NCBI GenBank assembly: GCA_963848175.1
Contig: CAWKCO010000012.1
Coordinates: forward strand, 372,001-436,000
DNA length: 64,000 nt
Source of the DNA: JAMZMI01 sp963848175
GTDB lineage: Bacteria; Bacteroidota; Bacteroidia; Cytophagales; Cyclobacteriaceae
Direction of reading: 5' to 3'
The notes under the pieces were generated by a model. That model saw only the letters and a program-made list of their open reading frames with translations. It was not told the DNA's origin and searched no databases. How positions within the stretch are numbered: position 1 is the first letter of the stretch; the number at the start of each line of letters is the position of its first letter. A program made the translations under genes and the position numbers. This document shows positions 1 through 9,600 of the stretch, piece by piece.

Positions 1-762
1 GAAGATTGGCTTAGGTTTCGACAGCAAACCAAATTCAATAAAATGATTGAATTTGGCCATGCCTTGCCCGATATCAGAAAAAAGCTCAATGCACATCTGA
101 ACCATTCTGGTTTTGAGAAAGAAAAGGTTTTGGCCATCGCCGTAAAGCTTTTGGATTTGCATTATCTCAGAGTAGGCAATGATTTTTACCTTTCGGAAAA
201 CGAAACTTATGGGCTCACCACTCTGCGAAGGAAACACCTGGCACAAGATGGAGGAAAGCTCAAGCTCAGCTACAAAGCCAAAAGCAACAAGTATCGCAAC
301 ATCTCTATTGAGAATAGAAAACTGGTGAAACTACTGACCGAGGTAAACGAATTGCCGGGCTATGAAGTATTCAGATATCAGGAAAATGGCCATGCAAAAC
401 GAATTGATTCAGCTGATGTCAATGAATTTATTCGCTTATTAAGCGGGGGAGATTTTACAGCAAAGGATTTTCGCACATGGGGTGGCACAGTGTCGGCAGT
501 GGATGAGTACCCAAATGCGCTAAAGGAAGTTGCACTTAGTAAGAATAAAAAACTAGAAACAGCAATAGTGCGTCGTGTATCGAAGGTTTTAGGCAATACA
601 GTAGCTACCGCCAAAGCCTATTATATTCATCCAAAAGTATTGAATGCACTAACCAATCGGGGATTGGAGACTTTCCAAAAGCGAGTGAAAAAAGCTGAGC
701 ATGAAGGTCGATACTTTAAGGCAAATGAAGCTCTGGCATTGAAAATTCTGGAATCGAAATAG
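1..762 (+). CDS. Type IB DNA topoisomerase, C-terminal part (5' end outside window)
   Basis: The reading frame is open from base 1; the first ATG at 43 is internal, because the codons before it already read like the family's '...KF..MI.FG.ALP.IR' segment. The protein relaxes supercoils by nicking one strand through a 3'-phosphotyrosine. Visible active-site blocks are RVGNDFYL.ENETYGLTTLR, the Lys-containing YKAKSNKYR loop, FRTWGGT with the catalytic Arg, and AKAYYIHP with the nucleophilic Tyr. The C-terminus is complete (stop at 760-762). This is the short bacterial (poxvirus-like) form. It is a housekeeping-type gene on the left edge of the accessory region, with no operon partner visible. 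Confidence 0.9.
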   Translation, partial: EDWLRFRQQTKFNKMIEFGHALPDIRKKLNAHLNHSGFEKEKVLAIAVKLLDLHYLRVGNDFYLSENETYGLTTLRRKHLAQDGGKLKLSYKAKSNKYRNISIENRKLVKLLTEVNELPGYEVFRYQENGHAKRIDSADVNEFIRLLSGGDFTAKDFRTWGGTVSAVDEYPNALKEVALSKNKKLETAIVRRVSKVLGNTVATAKAYYIHPKVLNALTNRGLETFQKRVKKAEHEGRYFKANEALALKILESK

Positions 763-962
763 ATCTTAGGCTTTGGAAGAGTAAGGCATAAATAAAGTGA
801 TGCAAATCAATAACTATTCGTTTAAAACCTTGTTCTAACCACAGACATCCTTAAAAAACAAATGAGTATTATATAAAGTCCATTTGATAATTACACAAAC
901 ATTGGCTGTTTGCTGCTTATTATCAGATAGTTATAAAAATTTCTCGTGTAAAAGGCTCATAG

Positions 963-1351
963 CCTCTATGTAATGTACATGGTCTCAATAGGTCTGTGAT
1001 CTCCAATATTGAAAATACTTCTACATCCACTGCGGAAGAAACATTTCAAAACACAGTGTTGCGGCAGATCATCAAAATGCGCCACGATTTATTAATCGCG
1101 CATTTCAATACTTATCTGGTTGGGCAAAAATACTATTCAAACATTTGAGCGAAGAAAAAAAGAATGATTGTATCGACAAGTCATTCAATCAAGATCTAAC
1201 GTTGAAAAGCGAACTGCGCGGCATCATTCTGGGCAGTTTTACTATGGAGGAATACTTTCAATACTGTGAAATGAAAAATGGCCTCAATAAAAGAATCAAT
1301 AACATCATCAAAGAGCGGATCGTTTCGAATCTTCATCTATTGAATGGTTGA
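963..1351 (+). pseudogene. Frameshifted relic of a small conserved Bacteroidetes protein
   Basis: Translation from 963 gives ...SNIENTSTSAEETFQNTVLRQIIKMRHD... up to a TGA at 1146. The matching continuation (SEEKKNDCIDKSFNQDL...GSFTMEEYFQYC) lies in another frame from a TTG at 1145. One missing base near 1143-1146 would join them into a protein of about 120 residues. From memory the pattern (FQN..LR.I.K....L..F....Y then G.FT.EEY) resembles small Bacteroidetes proteins sometimes labelled 'glyoxalase', but no such fold can be seen. A stop at 960-962 removes the original N-terminus. Probably dead. Confidence 0.45.
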
Positions 1352-1715
1352 AACGTTTGAACAGGAATAATCAATGAATCGTGATGGTGGACAGTAGCAA
1401 TAAGGTAATTGAGAAAAAATAGTTTTAGAGAAGATGAAAGCTGGATGATTTATTTATACTGCTAATCGAGCCATGTTTATATTTTTTTCTTCGCTAAGGA
1501 TGGTGGGTAAGAGAGTTTAAGTTCGTCAAGTAACAGGGTGTGTAAATGCCGAGCCACGGCTTTTGTCGGAAAAAACAGACCTGACCTTACAACGATCTTT
1601 ATTAGCTAATAACATTGCAGTGTTCCTCCGTTTTTTGATAAACAGATTTTATCTTTATCTTGGATTTTTGATATTTCATTGTGATGTTTGCGATTCATTT
1701 ACCACCTGATTACAA
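1352..1715. other. Intergenic stretch, nothing recognised
   Basis: No open reading frame of credible composition, no strong hairpin with a T-run and no clear repeat was seen. Stretches with TTG and TA..TTTG-like words occur before the OmpH-like relic but none is convincing. Confidence 0.4.
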
Positions 1716-2038
1716 ATGTCACAACAAAACCGCTTACCACTTATCATTAGTGTAATTGCACTCATTGCCTCTATTGCAGGATTTTCTTACCTTTTATTAT
1801 CACCTCCCTCCAAACTTGTATATGTGGATACGGCGCGTTTGCTTGACCAATATCAAGGGATGATTGATGCCAGAGCAGATTTTCAGAAGAAAGCCACGGC
1901 ATGGCAGGCCATGTAGATACGCTACAAAGTGAGCTCACAGGTAAGATCATGGACTATGAGAAAGAAGTGGCCAAGATGACCGATAAGGAAAAAAAGCTTT
2001 CTCAGGAACTGATCCGCACTAAGCAAAAGCACTCTTAG
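1716..2038 (+). pseudogene. OmpH/Skp-like periplasmic chaperone, frameshifted and truncated
   Basis: The first frame encodes an N-terminal membrane/signal segment (residues 9-30) followed by KLVYVDTARLLDQYQGM, typical of OmpH (Skp) family proteins, and stops at 1914-1916. The heptad-like continuation (HVDTLQSELTGKIMDYEKE...KEKKLSQELI) follows in another frame and stops at 2036-2038, well short of a full Skp coiled-coil hairpin. Intact members hold unfolded outer-membrane proteins in the periplasm; this copy should be non-functional. It sits just upstream of the first RHS gene without an obvious link. Confidence 0.6.
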
Positions 2039-2150
2039 CTTCTACTGCTTTACTTAGTTTTGAAAGTTACTGAAGTTTTTTTGACATTCTAGAGTATGCT
2101 AATTCTTATAATCTCACTTTGTTAATTCGCCTCAATTTCCATTATTAAAT

Positions 2151-5100
2151 ATGACTATGAAAAATCTCATTCCAGATTCAATTATGAGGATGCGCATAAT
2201 TGCAATATCAATTATTCTCCAGCTTACATTTTCAGCTTCGCACTTAAAGGCTCAATTTGATGATCATAAAATTGATTATGAAGAGTTAGAAAGAATGGTG
2301 GATTTGTCGACGGGGGACTTTCAATACAGTATCCCAGTTTTGAGAATACCTACTACTGGCGAAGATTATGTGGTGAGGTTCAATTATAATGCAGGGATCA
2401 CTCATGATCAAATGGCATCTTGGATAGGTCTTGGATGGAGTTATTCACCAGGAGCTATTAATCGTCAGGTATCACAGATACCTGATGATTGTAGTACATG
2501 TAATTATGTAACGGTTATGAATGACTCGGGGGAATCAATTATTAATAAAATATCATTTCCAAATTTTTTTCAAAGAATGAAAAATAGGTATAATTTAATT
2601 GACCGTATTAATTCTTATGCAAAGTCTGGAAGTGATTTTAGTCGCGGCTGGCATAGTCCAGGGTTCTCTACTAGAATGGGGAATTTAGCAGCAAGCGCTA
2701 CTAGTTTAGCAACGTTTTTAGGTACTTCATCTGCAACAAATGGATTTTATCAGGATACTGATGGTAATTTTAGGTCTTATCCAGGGGCTTTCTCGTCACA
2801 AGGTAGTCCTCCAATTAGCATTAGGGTCAGTGTTCCTTTTTATGTCGTTTCAAAAATGCCACCTTCCCCTAATTCTTGGAGCTATACATTTGAACAGGAT
2901 GAGGAAAAGAAAAAAAATTGGCTTGGTAAAACAAAGAGTACAACATATACTTTTCGATATTATATTGAGGATTATTCTGTAACTGAATTGTCGTATGGGA
3001 TGTTATATAATAGCTTTGGCGGATACACATTTGGATTAAATCGTTTATCTAGAGAGATACCTCCAAATTCAAATATTGCATTCAATCCTAGTTTTGATAA
3101 CGCCTCCAATAATCAAAGTTTATATTCTTTCAGTCAACTACAGCAATGGGAAAATGATCGAGGATATTCTTTTGAAAGTTTATCTAGAACAAGTGATTAT
3201 TTTCAAGCAGAAATCATTGAGGATGAAGATATAAAAACAGGGCCAATTTATTTAGCTGCTGATCGGTATACGGTAAATGCACCAGGTCTAAATGGTGAGT
3301 TGATACCTATAAGTTTTAACAATGAATCCCTATCAGCATCTGAACCACACAATTTTTACTATCCAGGAAAATCTGCGGTTAGTAAATATTCCCTGAGTGA
3401 GGCTCGGAATGTGGCTAAAAGAAATCAATTTGTATTTTTAGGTGATGCAAGTTCTAATGGTTATATGTATTCGAAGAACGCATATAATAATGATTATACA
3501 CTTAATTATAGCCAAGCAGATTACACATTAAATGGGATAACTAGAAAAGGGTTAGTTGTAGGTAATCAGCAGAATGGTATCGGGACTGTGGACGATAGTA
3601 ATAGCTTTGGTTTTGATGGAAATTTTTTGAGGAGAGGTGTTTTTGTGGAAGATTTCACTAATTATACCTTATCCAATGGCAGTAATAATGGATTGATGGA
3701 GTATGCTAGTGGGGCTAATTTTATAAGAAATCTAGTAGAAGAGGAGTCTGTGGAAGGTAAAAAGCGAAATTATTCTTATCAGTTTTCTGATAAAATTTTG
3801 GGTGCTTTTAAAATTACTAATACGGAAGGATATGTTTATCATTTTTCACTACCAGTTCATGCATCTTTTTCAGAAGACAGAGTTTCCATTAATGAAGATG
3901 ATAAGACCTACACTTCTATTACTACAATGGAATCACCTTATGCACAGGAGTGGTTATTGACTGGAATAACTGGTCCTGATTTTAAGGATATTGGTAGCGA
4001 GAGTGGAGTTATTGATATTCAAGACGAAGGTTACTTTATTATGTTTGAATATGGTCGTTATACAAGTCGTTCACTTGATAGATTTCCACTTTCTGGTGGC
4101 AAGAGAAATCCAGAAACAGGAGCGACGATGGAAAGTTTTGTCGGTAAAGAAGAGTATTACCTGAATAGGATTATGACTAAAACCCACTCAGCTCTTTTTG
4201 TGAAAGGTGATAGAAGTGATAATGCCCCTTTCAATTTGGATTATTTGAGATGCACAACCTATCAACCTCTAAAACTAGATGAGATAATATTGATCACCAA
4301 TGATGATTATAAGTATTTAGTAAACATGTTAGGATTCAATTATGGTAGTAATGCTTCTGAAAGTGATTTATATACCCCAAGTCAAGTCTTACAATCTACA
4401 GATATTGATTCAGGGATTCGTAATTATTTAAATACTAAAGCAATTCGTCAAATTCAATTGAATCATTCCTACGATTTAGCTAAGGATACTCCCTACTCAC
4501 CTAATGGGAGGTTGACCTTGACTGGCATAGATTTTACGGGGAAAAACAATAACAGAGTAGTTCCTTCTTATAAATTTGATTATCTAAACAGTGATTTATC
4601 ACATGAACCCATAAGTTATGTGGAAAATGCGTGGGATGGATGGGGAATGAGTAAGTTAACAAATGATGATAATCGTATAACTACATCTAAAGATCATGGC
4701 TTAAATTGGTCGCTCTCTAAAATCAAAACCCCATTGGGTGCTGAGCTAAGAGTCTTTTATGAGCGCGATGAATATAAGACAGTATCTGGATTACCTTTAG
4801 AAGAGGACGTTGATATTAAGTATGGGGGTAATTTAAAAGTAACATCTCTTGGAATATATTCTGGCACAGAATATCGAACTATGAATTTTGATTATTTGGA
4901 CGACAATGGTCAGAGTTCAGGTGTTGCAACCGTTGAACCAGAGGTTATTTTATCTAGCGTTGATCAACCATTTCAATCTGTATGGAGGGCTCCATCTCCA
5001 AGTATTACATATGGACAGGTCGCTGTTGAAAGGTTTGGATTTGATGGATCATTTTTGAATAAAAAGGTATGTCAATTCAAAACATCTCTTAGTAATCAGA

Positions 5101-6638
5101 CAATTAGTCAAGTTCAGTTACTCGCTCAAACAACACAAATTGGTGATTATCATACCTTGAAAGAGTATAGTTATGAGACTCGATATAACCTGACTGAAAT
5201 TGGAGAACCGACTAAAATTCGTAACTATAATTCAAATGATAATATCCTTTCGGAAGTTACGTATGAATATGAACAGGCCTATGAAATAGCTCAAGCGTGT
5301 CATTTGTTTGATAATACGTATAATAAATCAGTTGAACCTCCTGTAGAGGCGACAGATTTAGATGAGGAGTACGATTATACCACATACAGATACTTAAATG
5401 GGATCAGCGTTTTTTCAGGTAATCGAGTCAAAAGTATAGTTACAAAAGACTTTATGAAAGGGTTCGTCTCTGAGACCATTACCTTCAAGCAGGATCCTTA
5501 TACAGGCGTTATTTTGGAGAGTATTAATAAAACCAACTTTGGGATGAATTTGGTCACCGTGAATAAACCTGCATACGAGGTGTATCCTGAGATGGGACAC
5601 ATAATGGGTGGAGATGGGATGAAAAACCAACTTTCAAGTATTGCCAAAAGTACAACAAGCATTATAAATCCATCTTTTGATTGGGAAGTAGATGTGGTAT
5701 ATGGAAAACTCGGAATTGTAAATGCGAATGCTAGGCTTTGGAATAACGGGTTAGCAACGAATGGAAATACAAGTTTCCAACCAAAGACGACTTACGAATT
5801 TATTGGAGCTGATAGTCAGAATGTGAAGCATGATGGATCTTATAAAAATGAATTTTTTGAAGAATTCAACTTTGCTAATGAATCTGCTAATCCAAACTGG
5901 CAAAAGAACTCAGAAATCATGTTGTCTGATGTTTATTCTCATACCTTAGAAGTCAAGGATATGAATGGAAATCTGGCTTCAACAAAATACAATAACCAGA
6001 TGACTGTTGTTTATTCCACCGCTGCAAATGCCGCATATGACGAATATGCTTATTCAGGAGCAGAAGATGAACCCGTAAGCGATGGAATCAGTAATTACTT
6101 CGGGGGAGATATTCATGTAGGTTCAGCGGTTCGTACATCTGCCTTTAAGCATACTGGACAGTATTCAGCTCGGCTGAATGCAGGTGATGCTGGATTTCTA
6201 TTTTATCCACAGGTTGATGATGATGAAAGATATGTTGTTAGCTTTTGGTCGACTTTGCCAGATGTCGAAATTTCTGTTAACCGCTTTGATGTATTAAACC
6301 AGGATTCGAATCCAGAACAGGTGAATGGATGGTATCAAATTAAAGCAGTTGTTAAGCCACTATCTGCACAAGGTTCACAACATCGAGTAGGAATTAATAA
6401 TACTACTGGAGCCACCGCATACATAGATGACTTTCGTTTCCAACCCATCGACGCATCGGTCACGGCTTATGCTTATAATAAATGGGGCGAGCTCTCAGAG
6501 GTATTGGATAATAATAACCTTTTTACCCGCTATGAATATGATTCTATGGGAAGGCTCGAGAGTGTGTACAAAGAGACCTTTCAATATGGGGTTGTAAAAG
6601 TGAGTGAAAATGAGATTCATTATACAAAAAATAAGTAG
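2151..6638 (+). CDS. RHS-system large secreted protein, N-terminal half (system 1)
   Basis: A 1495-residue protein with a signal peptide (hydrophobic stretch IIAISIILQLTFSASHLKAQ; a start at 2151, 2157 or about 2184 would all keep it). Residues ~45-110 carry the opening typical of Bacteroidetes RHS-like proteins: LSTGDFQYSIPVL, then ASWIGLGWSYSPGAINR. The middle is a long Tyr/Asn/Gly-rich beta-repeat region, with a carbohydrate-binding-like segment near residues 1320-1430 (YIDDFRF). It ends in true RHS/YD repeats (TRYEYDSMGRLESV). No RHS core or toxin tip is present; those are in the next gene, whose start lies 2 nt after this stop. I infer the two proteins assemble one shell outside the cytoplasm. 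Confidence 0.8.
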   Translation: MTMKNLIPDSIMRMRIIAISIILQLTFSASHLKAQFDDHKIDYEELERMVDLSTGDFQYSIPVLRIPTTGEDYVVRFNYNAGITHDQMASWIGLGWSYSPGAINRQVSQIPDDCSTCNYVTVMNDSGESIINKISFPNFFQRMKNRYNLIDRINSYAKSGSDFSRGWHSPGFSTRMGNLAASATSLATFLGTSSATNGFYQDTDGNFRSYPGAFSSQGSPPISIRVSVPFYVVSKMPPSPNSWSYTFEQDEEKKKNWLGKTKSTTYTFRYYIEDYSVTELSYGMLYNSFGGYTFGLNRLSREIPPNSNIAFNPSFDNASNNQSLYSFSQLQQWENDRGYSFESLSRTSDYFQAEIIEDEDIKTGPIYLAADRYTVNAPGLNGELIPISFNNESLSASEPHNFYYPGKSAVSKYSLSEARNVAKRNQFVFLGDASSNGYMYSKNAYNNDYTLNYSQADYTLNGITRKGLVVGNQQNGIGTVDDSNSFGFDGNFLRRGVFVEDFTNYTLSNGSNNGLMEYASGANFIRNLVEEESVEGKKRNYSYQFSDKILGAFKITNTEGYVYHFSLPVHASFSEDRVSINEDDKTYTSITTMESPYAQEWLLTGITGPDFKDIGSESGVIDIQDEGYFIMFEYGRYTSRSLDRFPLSGGKRNPETGATMESFVGKEEYYLNRIMTKTHSALFVKGDRSDNAPFNLDYLRCTTYQPLKLDEIILITNDDYKYLVNMLGFNYGSNASESDLYTPSQVLQSTDIDSGIRNYLNTKAIRQIQLNHSYDLAKDTPYSPNGRLTLTGIDFTGKNNNRVVPSYKFDYLNSDLSHEPISYVENAWDGWGMSKLTNDDNRITTSKDHGLNWSLSKIKTPLGAELRVFYERDEYKTVSGLPLEEDVDIKYGGNLKVTSLGIYSGTEYRTMNFDYLDDNGQSSGVATVEPEVILSSVDQPFQSVWRAPSPSITYGQVAVERFGFDGSFLNKKVCQFKTSLSNQTISQVQLLAQTTQIGDYHTLKEYSYETRYNLTEIGEPTKIRNYNSNDNILSEVTYEYEQAYEIAQACHLFDNTYNKSVEPPVEATDLDEEYDYTTYRYLNGISVFSGNRVKSIVTKDFMKGFVSETITFKQDPYTGVILESINKTNFGMNLVTVNKPAYEVYPEMGHIMGGDGMKNQLSSIAKSTTSIINPSFDWEVDVVYGKLGIVNANARLWNNGLATNGNTSFQPKTTYEFIGADSQNVKHDGSYKNEFFEEFNFANESANPNWQKNSEIMLSDVYSHTLEVKDMNGNLASTKYNNQMTVVYSTAANAAYDEYAYSGAEDEPVSDGISNYFGGDIHVGSAVRTSAFKHTGQYSARLNAGDAGFLFYPQVDDDERYVVSFWSTLPDVEISVNRFDVLNQDSNPEQVNGWYQIKAVVKPLSAQGSQHRVGINNTTGATAYIDDFRFQPIDASVTAYAYNKWGELSEVLDNNNLFTRYEYDSMGRLESVYKETFQYGVVKVSENEIHYTKNK

Positions 6639-6640
6639 CA

Positions 6641-9600
6641 ATGAGAATTAACCTTAACAACTCTAATGGTACAAAAACGAAAGGTTTCGTTTTGTTTTTC
6701 GTGCTTCAGTCAATTTGCTATTTGTTCTCCTTTAATGGTCAAGCACAATGTAGTGAACCATCATTGGGTGCCTCAAATGAATGTTCTACTAATACATATA
6801 GACTAGTAGCAATATCCAATGAGTCTAATTTGAATGGAGCATATCATAAGTGGTACTTATCTTCGACTGATGCTGGCTATGCAGATGCTACAATCGATTA
6901 TTATGATGGTAGTTATCTGAGCACTTCTATTATCGTCAATGATAGAAATAATACATACTGGGTTTCTTTGGTAAATGGTGGATGTGAGTCTCCTCGAAAG
7001 CCAATCAACGCGTCTTCATTGAATGAAATCACAACACCTTTTATTGGCATTAGCCCAATAGGGGGATATGGACTTTGTCAAGGGGAATTCATTCAATTGG
7101 AAGCTTTTCCTGGAGGGGCTAATTATACGCTTTCACAATTTGTATGGTACATTGATGGAGTGGCTCAGACAGGAGAGACGGGAGAGATTTTTTCTGTGTC
7201 ATATGATGATGTTTTCAACGTTAGCGTGTCTGCCAGAGCCAATGGAACGTGCGTGTCTAATCAGTTGATTTCTGCAGATATTTCTCCCAATATTCCATTT
7301 TTTGAAACGCCATACCAAATCCCTGATAAATTAGGAGGTGATGGGATTATTTGTAAAGGGGAAACTAGTTCCAAATACCAAGCAATTGGTTTGTACTGTG
7401 AGCAATCAACATTTTGGTCTATTGAAGGTGGAGGTGAGAGCACAATTGATTCTAATGGTATAGTAACGTGGGATCAGACTTTCCTAGGGTTCGTCACGAT
7501 TAATTTAACGGCGACAAGCTGGTTTGGCACGACAGATGTTCGAAGTTTAGAAGTAGAAGTTGTCAATAATGATGATTGTTTTAACACCATAACCTCAACG
7601 TCTTTCACCGCTGGAAACATTCCTATTTCTAGCTCCAAATCTTATTTCGATCATACAGGAAAGCTCATTCAATCACAAACCAAGTCAAGAGCCACAAATA
7701 CTATTTTTGCTTCACAGCCCATTTATGATAAGTTTAATAGACCAGCAGGGCAAACACTTTCTGCTCCTATATCAACAACTGAGTTTGGCTTTGAGCCGAA
7801 CTTTATGCAGGAATCTAGTGCAGGTGCTATTTACGGTAGTGAAAATTTTGATAAGCTAACCCCAGATCCGGTTCTAAATACTCAACCCGGTACGCTTGGC
7901 CATTATTATAGTACTAATAATAATTTAGAGCCTTATGTAGCTACCACTTCCTATCCATTCTCAAAGACTGAATATTATGATGACGGTACGGGGGAGCAAA
8001 AAAGTCAAAGTGCGCCGGGAAATCAATTCGTAGGTAATGAAAAAAGATCCTACAGCAAGACTTTTCCAGTACTCACTGATTTAAATGACCATTATGCTTG
8101 GGTATATGATAAACTCTTGGGCAAAACAGGTACTTCATTCAAGTTTGCAGCAGTGAAAACCGTTAGCAGAGGCGTGGATGGTAAAGAGGTGATTGGATAT
8201 AGTGATGAAAGTGGAAATGGATTGGTCAGTGCCTATGGTTATGTAGCTGGGGGAGTGGAGTTTCCTATTCAATACACTTCCACAGCATTGTCAGGTTTTG
8301 AAGGAGGCGCATTCGATTTTCATGTCCCTCAGAGTGCTTCTGGTTCAACCTCTCTTGGTGTAACTAAATCTGGTGGTGGTGGGCCACCGATCATCTTGGC
8401 ATCTACCGATCTTTTGACAGGATTAGATGTTACTACGTCTCAAAAGCCCATGGGCTTTTATCGATGTGAAGGTGCTGAAAGGATAGAGGGAACGTACAAA
8501 TACTACGACGCATCCTTCAACTTCTATGATGATATGGGACGCTTAATTGTATCTGTGCCACCTCTTGGAGTAAAAGATATTTTGAGCAAAAATAAAACGC
8601 AAATTACTGAGCAGTATGTTAAAGAGAATATCCCTTACGCCACTTACTATACCTATGACTATCAAGGCAGACTCCTCAGTATGGAGGAGACGGATGCGGG
8701 CATCACCAACTATGTCTACCGCAAAGACGGCTCTATCCGTTTCTCACAAAATGCGAAGCAAAAAGCCAATGGTGGACGGTATTCTTATACCAACTATGAT
8801 AAATTGGGCAGACCTGTAGAGTCTGGTGAGTATGTAGGTACGGCAATTGCATTTCAAAGTGCTAATATGACAACAATACTTGAAAGTACAGAAGAAGGTG
8901 GGGGTCTTATCACTTCTCACTCACAAAGAAAGGATTGGGTAAGCACCTATTATGACTTGGCGGATTACGCACCTGGAGCTACCCTTTCATACAATGAACA
9001 AAATGTCTCGTTGAGAAAATACAATGCCAGCCAGACGGAGATCAAGGCAGAAAACTCTGTCACTTTGCTTCCTGGATTTGCCGTTGCTTCTGGGCAAAGT
9101 TTCACAGCGAGCGTAGGTACACCGGCGGATGTGCCAGTGCCTTCCATCACCTTGCCAGAGCAAGACTTTCTGCATGGAGCCGTATCCTACACTGAAAATG
9201 AAAATAGCAAAACTTGGTATAGCTACGACGAGATGGGGCGTGTGACATGGATGGCTTCTTGGTATCCTCATATTTTTGATGAGCCAAAATTGGTTGAGTA
9301 TGAATACGATTTTCTAGGCAATGTCACTTATGTAAAATATCAGGCGGGAGAAGAGGATGCATTCTACCATAGGTATGAATATGATTTAGATATGCGTTTG
9401 TCTAAGGCTTATGCCTCCAAATATCCTATCAGCCTAGCTAATGCAAATGGATCACTGCAAGCGGAATATGTTTATTACACACATGGGCCGCTAAAGAAAG
9501 TCACATTGGCGGATGGAATAGAAGATATTGAGTACTACTACACGCTCAATGGACAACTGAAGAGTATCAATAATCCCAATGACAACAATAATACTTTTGC